A stretch of DNA of 64,000 bases from contig NZ_LR134386.1 of NCBI RefSeq assembly GCF_900637665.1, positions 1,294,501 to 1,358,500 of the forward strand, in the 5' to 3' direction. Position numbers and translations under genes: made by a program. Positions 18,444-25,892 of the stretch are shown here, one piece after another (positions within the stretch are counted from its first letter, which is position 1; each line of letters starts with the position of its first letter). The stretch is from Chryseobacterium nakagawai. Lineage in GTDB: Bacteria; Bacteroidota; Bacteroidia; Flavobacteriales; Weeksellaceae. The notes beneath the pieces were generated by a model. The model did no database searches and was not told the DNA's origin. It saw nothing but the letters and a program-made list of their open reading frames with translations.

Positions 18444-18455
18444 CGTATTTCTACG
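18444..18455. promoter_or_regulatory. Dyad box similar to the hcp operators, left of the IS element
   Basis: CGTATTTCTACG is a CGTA-N4-TACG dyad. Its reverse complement CGTAGAAATACG matches the hcp3 box CGTAGAATTACG in 11 of 12 positions. It lies 131 bp upstream of the Nudix gene, and would be about 190 bp upstream of the curlin gene if the IS were absent. Other CCGTA/CCGTG words follow to 18490. Function is inferred only. Confidence 0.35.
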
Positions 18456-18687
18456 TAACTGAAATCCGTGATACCGTAAATACCAGAAATAGTGAGCTTA
18501 GAAACCATAAATGGTGACTTTTATAATTTACACTTTGATGGTGGTTTCTCATTAACATGGAGCATATACCTTTGTCATACTATTAACTGTATGTCTTCAA
18601 AAGAAAGTGTACTTTTTCTTAGAGAGTGTTTTCTGTTTCAAATATAGAATTTAAAGTTTAGTTTTTTGCTTTTAAAAAGAAAAAAAA

Positions 18688-19671
18688 TTAGGTTTCGATT
18701 AATTTTCTTTTGTAATATTCCTTTTTTCTTCTTTTTAGAGTTTCAGATTTTATCTGCTGTCTTATTTTCAACACTTCATCGGCTCTTCCAAAGTACACAT
18801 CCGCTGGAGTTAGATTCTTCAAAGATTCGTGATAACGCTCATTGTTATAGCGGTTTACAAATACTTCCAAAGCCGCTTCCAATTCCTCTGGACTGTAATA
18901 ATGATGCAGTTTCACCACATTTTTCATCGTCCTGTGGTAGCGTTCAATCTTGCCTTGCGTCTGTGGATGAGCGGGCTTTCCATGGATTTGCTTCATGCCG
19001 TGATTATCGTGTAAATACTCCTTTAATTCCTCGGTAATATAGCAAGAACCGTTGTCCGACAGAAGTTTCGGAACTTGTCCTTTTCTTAAACCTGCTTTCT
19101 TCACAGCTCGGTCAATGGTTCTTTGAACATCATTCACCTTCATATTTCGGCACAATTCCCAATGAACGATATAGCGGCTAAAATCGTCAATCACCGTGCT
19201 TAGATAGTACCAGCCCCAACCCAGAATTTTAAAGTAAGTAAAATCTGTCTGCCACATTTCGTGAACAAAATTGGTTTTATCCTTAAATTCATTCGAGGCA
19301 GAAATCAGGATGTGCGATGGAGCCGTTATCAGTCCTCTTTTCTTTAAAATACGGTAAACACTGGATTCTGAGATAAATACACCCTTCTCATCGGTGATTT
19401 TATGAGCCAGTTCTCTGCTGGAGAGTTCAGGATAATTCAAAGCGATTTCTACCACCAGATTTTTCTCTTCTTCAGGAATGTTGTTCCACTGCCTTCTGCC
19501 AGAAGAAGGGGAAGAATGAAATCCCGCTTCACCTTTCTCAAGGTACAGATTATACCACTTGTAGAAGGTGCTTTTGTGAATGCCAAGTTCCCTGAGTGTC
19601 CTGTTCACGCCGATTTCACTACGGGTAACCATTTGGATGATTTCCAGTTTTTCTTCAGGTAACAACCTCAT
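18688..19671 (-). CDS. IS3-family transposase OrfB (integrase catalytic domain)
   Basis: 327 residues with an N-terminal helix-turn-helix, a helix-turn-helix_21-like region, and an rve integrase core. The DDE triad is visible: Asp in MWQTDFTYFK, Asp in LLSDNGSCY and Glu in QGKIERYHRTMK. The reading frame is open upstream of the ATG to the slippery run in orfA, so an OrfAB fusion by -1 frameshifting is likely. It appears intact. Confidence 0.92.
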   Translation of the reverse strand: MRLLPEEKLEIIQMVTRSEIGVNRTLRELGIHKSTFYKWYNLYLEKGEAGFHSSPSSGRRQWNNIPEEEKNLVVEIALNYPELSSRELAHKITDEKGVFISESSVYRILKKRGLITAPSHILISASNEFKDKTNFVHEMWQTDFTYFKILGWGWYYLSTVIDDFSRYIVHWELCRNMKVNDVQRTIDRAVKKAGLRKGQVPKLLSDNGSCYITEELKEYLHDNHGMKQIHGKPAHPQTQGKIERYHRTMKNVVKLHHYYSPEELEAALEVFVNRYNNERYHESLKNLTPADVYFGRADEVLKIRQQIKSETLKRRKKEYYKRKLIET

Positions 19672-19691
19672 ATACTTTCTGTATTTTTCGG

Positions 19692-20048
19692 TTATTCCAG
19701 AATTTCCAAACTTTTTTTTACAATGTCGTAGCGGATAACGAGGTCGGCGACCGTCTCCTTGAGTTTTCGGTTCTCTTCCCGAAGCTGAGAGACTTCTTCG
19801 GAGGTTGCCTGGCGAAGAGTATCTCCTGAGAGTTGCTTTTTACCGGCTTCAATGAACTCCTTATTCCATTTGTAGAAGGTAGATTCCTGAATAGCGTGCT
19901 TGCGACAGAGTTCGGCTATGGAGGTTTCAGCCCGAAGGGCTTCCATCACAATTAGGATCTTTTGTTCCGCGGTGAAAATCCTTCTGGTTTTTCTGCGGAT
20001 GTCTTTTAAATAATTTTCAGGATTACTGATTGGTTTTTTGGCTGTCAT
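19692..20048 (-). CDS. IS3-family transposase OrfA (helix-turn-helix)
   Basis: 118-residue DNA-binding subunit. It holds an HTH_Tnp_1-type domain (FTAEQKILIVMEAL through CRKHAIQESTFYKWNKEF) and a C-terminal leucine-zipper-like coiled coil (VSQLREENRKLKETVADL). A run of eight A followed by G near its 3' end (plus-strand 19711-19719) is a candidate -1 slippage site that would join it to OrfB. Confidence 0.92.
   Translation of the reverse strand: MTAKKPISNPENYLKDIRRKTRRIFTAEQKILIVMEALRAETSIAELCRKHAIQESTFYKWNKEFIEAGKKQLSGDTLRQATSEEVSQLREENRKLKETVADLVIRYDIVKKSLEILE
19711..19719 (-). promoter_or_regulatory. Candidate -1 ribosomal frameshift site in the IS
   Basis: On the minus strand the run A8-G contains A AAA AAG. 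The OrfB frame is -1 relative to OrfA here and is open from this point, so slippage would give the fused transposase usual in IS3 elements. Confidence 0.6.
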
Positions 20049-20072
20049 AATAAATCAAATTTAATGGTTTTT

Positions 20073-20105
20073 TTTGTTCTGTTTATTATGAAAACACTAT
20101 CTTAG
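20073..20105 (+). promoter_or_regulatory. Possible outward promoter in the right IS end
   Basis: TTTG at 20073-20076 and TATCTTAG at 20098-20105 are 21 bp apart, close to the Bacteroidetes TTTG / TAnnTTTG pattern with one mismatch. It reads out of the IS toward the curlin gene, whose ATG is 66 bp downstream. Confidence 0.3.
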
Positions 20106-20171
20106 TTCTGAACTAAATCGGTACACTTTTTGCTGACGATTTACACTATTAACCAATTAATTTTTACTAAG

Positions 20172-20990
20172 ATGAAAAATTTACTTTCAGGTGTGTTAAC
20201 ACTAATCGCCATGAGTTTCAGTTTCGCTCAATCTAATATTGATGTGACTACCCAAACAGGAAACTTGAACGTAGCTACTGTAGACCAGACAGGTCTTTTG
20301 AACATGAATTCTTTAACACAGAATGGAAACCGTAATACTGCAGATATTGACCAGGTAGGTATCTTAAATATGAATACTGCAGTAAGTAATGGAAATAGAA
20401 ATTCAATAGACGTAGATCAAATAGGTATCGGAAACTCAAATACTGTAAGCCAGACAGGAAATAGAAACGATGCATCAACCTGGCAGATTGGTTTATTGAA
20501 TTCTACTCAACAAACTCAGATTGGAAGAAGAAATGATGCTTCATCCGTACAAGTTGGTATTGGTAACTCTGTATATCAATATCAGGATGGACGAAGAAAC
20601 GACGCTTCAGCGATTCAGTTAGGAAGTGGTAATATGGCTTATCAGGTTCAGTTAGGAAGACGAAATGAAGCTGATGGACTTCAGATAGGAGCTAATAACC
20701 TGCTTGTTCAGTATCAGGATGGTAATGATAACACTGCGAATCATACACAGCTAGGTAGTAATAATATTGCTGCTTCTGCTCAGGTGGGTAATGATAACAC
20801 TGCTGTAGGAATACAAGTGGGTAATGGAAACCAATTATATCAAGCACAATTAGGAGATTCCAATATGGCCATTGACCTTCAAGCTGGTAACGGTAACTTT
20901 ACTTGGGTAACTCAAACTGGTGATGCTCACCTTCATATTGGAACTCAGGTAGGTAATGGAAACTCTATGGTTGTAAATCAATCGAACTAA
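20172..20990 (+). CDS. Curlin-repeat amyloid subunit (CsgA/CsgB-like)
   Basis: 272 residues: a signal peptide MKNLLSGVLTLIAMSFSFAQ, two residues, then exactly eleven 22-residue repeats and an 8-residue half repeat. The repeat pattern is Q-x-G-x-x-N-x-A-x3-Q-x-G-x-x-N, as in E. coli CsgA (five repeats). It should be secreted through CsgG and polymerise into extracellular curli fibres. I chose the ATG at 20172 over an upstream one at 20130 because it gives a clean signal peptide. It is the first gene of the csg cluster. A hairpin follows it, which may let it be expressed above the assembly genes. Major versus nucleator role is not decided by sequence. Confidence 0.9.
   Translation: MKNLLSGVLTLIAMSFSFAQSNIDVTTQTGNLNVATVDQTGLLNMNSLTQNGNRNTADIDQVGILNMNTAVSNGNRNSIDVDQIGIGNSNTVSQTGNRNDASTWQIGLLNSTQQTQIGRRNDASSVQVGIGNSVYQYQDGRRNDASAIQLGSGNMAYQVQLGRRNEADGLQIGANNLLVQYQDGNDNTANHTQLGSNNIAASAQVGNDNTAVGIQVGNGNQLYQAQLGDSNMAIDLQAGNGNFTWVTQTGDAHLHIGTQVGNGNSMVVNQSN
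20238..20963 (+). repeat. Eleven in-frame 66-bp curlin repeats
   Basis: Protein-level tandem array of eleven 22-residue units without insertions. The DNA copies are diverged, so the array is old rather than a recent slippage expansion. Confidence 0.9.
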
Positions 20991-21021
20991 GCCCTTTTTA
21001 ATACTGTAATCTTTAACATTG

Positions 21022-21056
21022 AAAGGAGAAACTACAGGTGTGGGTTCTCCTTTTTT
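21022..21056 (+). terminator. Hairpin between the curlin gene and the rest of the csg cluster
   Basis: AAAGGAGAA (21022-21030) pairs with TTCTCCTTT (21045-21053), followed by a T run. It sits 31 bp after the curlin stop codon, so it may act as a partial terminator that lowers expression of the downstream assembly genes. Confidence 0.7.
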
Positions 21057-21162
21057 GCTTAAAGCTTAAAATTGCCAGGAAATTATGATTGTATATCAAT
21101 ATTTACTGGGTGGGTTTTCTTCCATTCTCTATGAATGTATGTTTAATTTAAATATCAATGCC

Positions 21163-21561
21163 ATGTTTAATTTGAGATGGAGTGTTTTAGCTCTTTATAT
21201 GGTGTTGCCATTGCAGGCTCAGGAAATCGACTGGGATAAGATCAACAGCAATACAATCTTAAATCTTATCACCAAACAGAATATTGAAATGAATGCCGGT
21301 TACTCTAATATCATTCAGATGGGTGACTATAATAATGCAGAACTTTCTCTTAATAACAAAACCATTATTACTGTAAAGCAGCTTGGAGACTATAACGCTC
21401 TTTATTTTATCAATTCATTCACAGATAAGGAAACCAAGGCTGCCATAATTACGCAAGGAAGTAATAATATCGTTGACGTTACGGGAAGCAATAGCATTTC
21501 AGACGGAATTCAGATCAATGTAAAAGGAGATAACAGAACCGTCTTCATGAGAAATTATTAA
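21163..21561 (+). CDS. Curlin-like minor subunit / nucleator candidate
   Basis: 132 residues from the chosen ATG, which gives a signal peptide (MFNLRWSVLALYMVLPLQAQ); upstream ATGs at 21085 and 21139 put charged or unrelated residues before it. The mature part holds degenerate curlin-like units: NAGYSNIIQMGDYNNAELSL, then VKQLGDYNALYF, then ITQGSNNIVDV. Fewer and less regular repeats than its neighbour suggest a CsgB-like nucleator at the cell surface. It ends 7 bp before csgE. Confidence 0.7.
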   Translation: MFNLRWSVLALYMVLPLQAQEIDWDKINSNTILNLITKQNIEMNAGYSNIIQMGDYNNAELSLNNKTIITVKQLGDYNALYFINSFTDKETKAAIITQGSNNIVDVTGSNSISDGIQINVKGDNRTVFMRNY

Positions 21562-21568
21562 ATCACAA

Positions 21569-22303
21569 ATGATGAAACCTTTATCCATCCTGAGTTTGAA
21601 TACTTTTTTTGTCTTCCTGTTTATATTGGGTTATGGGCAGGAGGATAAAAAAGTAACCGCAAGAATTGAAAGCAGCACGTTGGAAAACCAAATCAAAATA
21701 AAAGCTATAGTTGTTAATAATACGGCGGTGTACAAAGAACTGAATTATCTTTTAATATCTATAAAAAAAGGAAACGGAGGAAACCTTTCCAATAATCAGC
21801 AAAGTGGTAAGTTTTCTGTGAATCCTAACGAAGTAAAGGTATTATCTGAGATGAGTGTCAATCTTGAATCAAAAGACGCGTTGAAAGCTTTCCTTTATAT
21901 CAGAGACGAAGAATCTAAAACGTTGGTTGCAAAAGACAGTCTTGAACTCAATAGTGATTTTTTTAAAAAAAAGATAGCCAAGGTGGAAGATGATGCGGTT
22001 TATGAACTTAAGGGACTTACTATTGATGAAACCAAAACCAAGGTTGGAAAAGACTTTTACGATATGTTTTATATTCAGTATAGTCAGCTTCCGGACAAAA
22101 GCAGCAGCGCTATCACTATTTCTGAACTTCCTCTTCGGGGAACAAGTGGTCAGATCAATATTCAGATGGAAGATAAAATAATCTACAGCTTTATGACCAA
22201 TCCGGGAGAAGATTATTTAAAAGAGCAATTATCTTTCAGCTTAAAATATATCAAGGAATTTACAGCAAAGAAAAACCTTATAAAAAATGAATTTATCTAT
22301 TAA
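21569..22303 (+). CDS. csgE: CsgE-family curli assembly protein with N-terminal CsgC/CsgH-like domain
   Basis: 244 residues, nearly twice the usual CsgE (~130). After a signal peptide (to about residue 23), residues ~28-125 form an Ig-like domain with the layout of CsgC/CsgH curli inhibitors: ISIKKGNGGNLSNNQQSGKF, then VLSEMSVNLESKD, then LKAFLYIRDEES. Residues ~148-244 are the CsgE domain, starting GLTIDETKTKVGKDFYDMFY. CsgE caps CsgG in the periplasm and guides subunits to the pore. The fusion reading is my own inference from pattern similarity; the CsgE part is firm. Confidence 0.85.
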   Translation: MMKPLSILSLNTFFVFLFILGYGQEDKKVTARIESSTLENQIKIKAIVVNNTAVYKELNYLLISIKKGNGGNLSNNQQSGKFSVNPNEVKVLSEMSVNLESKDALKAFLYIRDEESKTLVAKDSLELNSDFFKKKIAKVEDDAVYELKGLTIDETKTKVGKDFYDMFYIQYSQLPDKSSSAITISELPLRGTSGQINIQMEDKIIYSFMTNPGEDYLKEQLSFSLKYIKEFTAKKNLIKNEFIY

Positions 22304-22314
22304 AAACGTCCGCT

Positions 22315-22725
22315 ATGAAAACTTTTGTTATTCTTTTACTTTTTGTTGCGGGTATTTTCCAAGGAAAATCTCAGCAACTTGTTTATAAGCCGATTAATCC
22401 TGCATTTGGAGGAGATACTTTTAATTATCAGTGGCTTTTAAGCTCAGCCAATGCGCAGAATCAGTTTGACCAAAAAAACGATTACAGCAATCTGCTTGAT
22501 AAAGTGAATTCCCTTGATAGCTTTACTCAGAGTTTAAACAGACAAATACTCAGTGAACTTTCAAGAAAACTCTTTGATGAGCAGTTTGGTGATGGAAATA
22601 TAAAACCGGGTAATTATCTTTTTGGGTCACTTTACCTACAGATTACCAATACTAATCAGGGACTTTTGATCAATATTTTGGATACCAGTACAGGCGATCA
22701 GTCCGAGATCGTAATTCCAAAATAA
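22315..22725 (+). CDS. csgF: CsgF curli assembly protein
   Basis: 136-residue exported protein with signal peptide ending near GKSQQ. The mature N-terminus LVYKPINPAFGGDTFNYQW is the CsgF signature; in E. coli this segment inserts into the CsgG channel as a second constriction and couples secretion to nucleation at the surface. Eleven bp after csgE and 26 bp before csgG. Confidence 0.93.
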   Translation: MKTFVILLLFVAGIFQGKSQQLVYKPINPAFGGDTFNYQWLLSSANAQNQFDQKNDYSNLLDKVNSLDSFTQSLNRQILSELSRKLFDEQFGDGNIKPGNYLFGSLYLQITNTNQGLLINILDTSTGDQSEIVIPK

Positions 22726-22751
22726 AATAGAAACTTAAAACCAAACTTATC

Positions 22752-24116
22752 ATGAGAACTTACACTTACACCAGAATTTTTTTCTGTAGTTTTCTGCTAT
22801 GTGTTTTACAGGCCTGTAGCTCAATCTTTGGCTTACCTTCAGATCCTGAAAAGCCAACAATGGGAGAGGTAACCTCTTCCACAGAAGAACTTAAGAAACT
22901 CCCTCTGCCTAAAGAAAAAATAGTGATAGGAGTTTATAAATTCAGAGACCAGACTGGTCAGTATAAACCTTCTGAAAATGGTAACAATTGGAGCACTGCT
23001 GTGCCACAAGGTACCACTACCATTCTTATTAAAGCACTCGAAGACAGCCGTTGGTTTATTCCTATTGAAAGGGAAAATATTGCCAATCTGCTCAATGAAA
23101 GGCAAATTATCAGATCCACACGTCAGGAATATATTAAAGATGCAGATAAAAATACTCAGTCACTTCCTCCACTTCTATATGCCGGAATTCTTCTGGAAGG
23201 AGGAGTCATTTCCTATGACAGCAATATCCTGACAGGAGGTCTTGGTGCCCGTTATTTTGGTATTGGAGCTTCCACACAATACCGTCAGGATAGAATTACC
23301 ATTTATCTGCGTGCTGTTTCTACCCTTAATGGAGAAATTCTTAAAACAGTTTACACTTCTAAAACCATTCTTTCAACCAGTATCAATGGAAGCTTTTTCA
23401 GATATATAGATACTGAAAGACTTCTGGAAGCTGAGGTAGGATTAACTCAAAATGAGCCCGTTCAATTAGCCGTAACCGAAGCTATTGAAAAAGCAGTTAA
23501 ATCGCTTATCGTAGAAGGAATTCAGGATAAAATATGGGGAAAAGCAATTGATAACACTACAAGTTATCAGGCATTAATCAATGAATACAATAAAGAGCAG
23601 GAACATAATAATGGGAGAGCTGTAGGAAACCGATATCCAGAGAATTATAGACAAAAAGTTTCCGTATTTGCTAATGTAGAAGCTCAGAAAGTTAAAGATG
23701 ATTATGTAAATCCTAAAATGAATATTGGTGGGAAAGTGGGAATGAAATATTTTCTCACTCCTAACTTTAATGTTGAGGTAAACGGCAACTATTTTACCCT
23801 TGAAAATGAAAATATTGTCAAAAGAAACTACTTCGGCCCTGAAGTGAATCTGGAATACCTTCTTTTTCCAAAATACAGATTCAGCCCCTATATTTATGGA
23901 GGGGCAGGAGCACTGTACTCTAAATATAAACCTCAATACAAAGGACAGGTTGGTGGTGGCCTTGAATACATGATCGATCACAACTTTTCGCTAAGAGCCT
24001 CTGCTCAATATGATCTTGGATTTAAAGATGATTGGGAAGGGCTTGTCAACGGAAAAAGAAAAGATCAGGCCTTACGCTTTGCATTGGGAATCAACTTTTA
24101 CCTTGGAAACAAATAA
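22752..24116 (+). CDS. csgG: CsgG-family curli secretion pore with extra C-terminal barrel-like domain
   Basis: 454 residues against ~277 in E. coli. A lipoprotein signal with Cys in LQACSSIFGLPS precedes the CsgG domain (residues ~40-280: KIVIGVYKFRDQTGQYKP, ALEDSRWFIPIERENIANLL, and the pore-lining GARYFGIGASTQYRQDRI region). CsgG forms the nonameric outer-membrane channel. Residues ~290-454 are alternating beta strands with aromatic ends, finishing RFALGINFYLGNK, like an OmpA/Opr-type 8-strand barrel. This added domain is unusual; its role is unknown. Confidence 0.92.
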   Translation: MRTYTYTRIFFCSFLLCVLQACSSIFGLPSDPEKPTMGEVTSSTEELKKLPLPKEKIVIGVYKFRDQTGQYKPSENGNNWSTAVPQGTTTILIKALEDSRWFIPIERENIANLLNERQIIRSTRQEYIKDADKNTQSLPPLLYAGILLEGGVISYDSNILTGGLGARYFGIGASTQYRQDRITIYLRAVSTLNGEILKTVYTSKTILSTSINGSFFRYIDTERLLEAEVGLTQNEPVQLAVTEAIEKAVKSLIVEGIQDKIWGKAIDNTTSYQALINEYNKEQEHNNGRAVGNRYPENYRQKVSVFANVEAQKVKDDYVNPKMNIGGKVGMKYFLTPNFNVEVNGNYFTLENENIVKRNYFGPEVNLEYLLFPKYRFSPYIYGGAGALYSKYKPQYKGQVGGGLEYMIDHNFSLRASAQYDLGFKDDWEGLVNGKRKDQALRFALGINFYLGNK

Positions 24117-24128
24117 AAAACACAAATT

Positions 24129-25640
24129 ATGAAAACTTTAATCAAAATACTAAGCATATTCATCCTGATTTTTTGTCTGTTTTCGTGCAATGAAGACCTT
24201 GTAGAACAGGCTCAAACAGGAATTCTAAGAGGAAAAGTAGTGAAAAGAGGCAGCAATGTGCCCCTTGCGAATGTGAAGATCTTTACCAATCCTACCACAC
24301 AAACCGTTTTCAGTGGTACAGATGGTTCTTTTGAAATTGCGGCAATGCCGATAGGTAATTATTCATTGAAAGCAGAGCTTTCAGGATATATTACAAGCTT
24401 TCAGTCTGTCAATATGCAGAATCAAAATCAGGTGGTAACAGTGGTATTTGAAATGGATGATGATACTTCACTGAATTCTCCACCTACCACACCGCAGCTT
24501 CTAAGTCCGATAGATAATGCGGTCAATCAGCCATTGAGTGTTGAGCTGACCTGGAGTGCAACCGATCCAGATACAGCAGACGTTTTAAAATATAGTTTAA
24601 CAATTAAAAATAATCTTGACACTAATGTGATACAGGTTAATGATTTGAAAGTGAATCATTATACACTTTCAAGTCTGAAGTTTGGTGTAAGTTACTTCTG
24701 GCAGGTGTCTGTTTCGGACGGCATTCACCAGCCAGTTTTAAGTCAGACCGGTAAATTTACAACCAATACAGTTCCAGCTAACCGATACCATTATGTGAGA
24801 AAGATGAATGGTAACTTTGTCATCATGTCAAGTGACGAACAGGGAAATAGCTTCCAGTTTACAGATTCATCTTATAACAGCTGGCGGCCACGGAAAAATA
24901 ATAATGCAGGTCTCGTTGCTTTTCTCCGAACTGAAGGAGGCAGTACGCATATTTATACTGCAAATCCGGATGGTTCCAATCCGTTTAAAGTAACTACTGT
25001 TCCAGTAGCAGGTTTTAATACTTACGAAGTGGATTTTGCCTGGAGTACCAATGGTAAAGAGATCATTTATTCAAACTTCAATAAATTATACCGGATCAAT
25101 AAAGATGGAAGTGGATTGACCCAAGTATACACTACTCCAGACGGAAGCATGATTTCAGAATGTGACTGGAGCTATGACGGAAGTAAAATTGCCATAAAAA
25201 CAAACGATTATAGCGGCTATAATGCAAATATTTATGTTATAGATATGATGGGAAATGTTCTTAAAACAGTATTATCCGGATCTGCTGGAGCCGCTGGAGG
25301 ACTTAACTTTTCTGTAGATGGCCAGCTTCTTCTTTTTACCCGTGACTTATCAGGCTATCAGGATGGAAGTGGAAATTATCGCCAATTGGATTCTCATATC
25401 TTTATTTATAATTTAACGAATAATGCGGTAAATGATATTTCTTCAGAAAGCGAAAAAGCCTTAGGAACTAATGATCTGGACCCAAGATTTTCACCCAATA
25501 ATGCCCAGGTGATTTTTATGAATACTTCCAATGATAATATTTCACAAAGAAATGTAATGGTTATAGATCTTAACAGCAGTATGACAGATCTTTCACGAGC
25601 CACACTTTTCAGTAATGGTGAAATGCCGGACTATGAATAG
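24129..25640 (+). CDS. Curli-locus lipoprotein: carboxypeptidase-regulatory-like, FN3-like and TolB-like propeller domains
   Basis: 503 residues. Lipobox Cys in LFSCNEDL near residue 22. Residues ~32-115 form a carboxypeptidase-regulatory-like (CarboxypepD_reg) domain with LRGKVVKRGSNVPLANVKIF. Residues ~120-215 look FN3-like (PTTPQLLSPIDNA, then FGVSYFWQVSVSDG). The rest has PD40/TolB-type propeller blades (IYTANPDGSNPFKVT, DFAWSTNGKEIIYS, CDWSYDGSKIAIK, LDPRFSPNNAQVIF). It starts 12 bp after csgG, so it belongs to the operon. It is not a classical csg gene; a surface-anchored fibre-associated role is inference. Confidence 0.75.
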   Translation: MKTLIKILSIFILIFCLFSCNEDLVEQAQTGILRGKVVKRGSNVPLANVKIFTNPTTQTVFSGTDGSFEIAAMPIGNYSLKAELSGYITSFQSVNMQNQNQVVTVVFEMDDDTSLNSPPTTPQLLSPIDNAVNQPLSVELTWSATDPDTADVLKYSLTIKNNLDTNVIQVNDLKVNHYTLSSLKFGVSYFWQVSVSDGIHQPVLSQTGKFTTNTVPANRYHYVRKMNGNFVIMSSDEQGNSFQFTDSSYNSWRPRKNNNAGLVAFLRTEGGSTHIYTANPDGSNPFKVTTVPVAGFNTYEVDFAWSTNGKEIIYSNFNKLYRINKDGSGLTQVYTTPDGSMISECDWSYDGSKIAIKTNDYSGYNANIYVIDMMGNVLKTVLSGSAGAAGGLNFSVDGQLLLFTRDLSGYQDGSGNYRQLDSHIFIYNLTNNAVNDISSESEKALGTNDLDPRFSPNNAQVIFMNTSNDNISQRNVMVIDLNSSMTDLSRATLFSNGEMPDYE

Positions 25641-25670
25641 GAGAGGTGTAAAGGTAACGTTGATATCAAT

Positions 25671-25769
25671 GTCAATAGTGAATGGTGTTTCGCAAGTAAA
25701 TAATGAACTTTTGCCCGGATAAAAAATTGAAACACAAAGCGAATTGGCCATTCATCATTGACTTTTTTC
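25671..25769. terminator. Long hairpin after the csg operon
   Basis: GTCAATAGTGAATGG (25671-25685) pairs with CCATTCATCATTGAC (25748-25762), then TTTTTT. The loop is long (~60 nt) and partly self-pairing. It lies between the csg operon and a convergent regulator gene and may serve both. Confidence 0.55.
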
Positions 25770-25892
25770 TAAAATATTAATTAATAATTTTTGGTTTGCA
25801 AGTTCTTTATTAGCGGAAATTTGGAACGAAGCAAAAAAAATTCCAGGCCGGAAGGTTTGGAATTTTTTAGGTTATTGATCTGGAGGTGTCAA

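Larger units (their letters stand above)
18604..20129 (-). mobile_element. IS3-family insertion sequence
   Basis: Two transposase genes are flanked by imperfect inverted ends. The left end reads AAAGTGTAC from 18604, and the right end read inward is AAAGTGTAC from 20129. Further inside, CTTAGAGAGTGTTTTC on the left matches CTAAGATAGTGTTTTC on the right after a short gap. I see no clear direct target duplication, so the exact ends could be a few bases off. The element sits between the Nudix gene and the curlin gene, 43 bp before the curlin start. Confidence 0.85.

Noticed and set aside
20130..20171. Upstream ATG for the curlin gene
   Set aside because: It adds 14 residues before a clean signal peptide and begins 1 bp from the IS end.
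20238..20963. Tandem repeats that could suggest a CRISPR array
   Set aside because: The period is 66 bp, in frame, and encodes curlin repeats; there are no unique spacers or cas genes.
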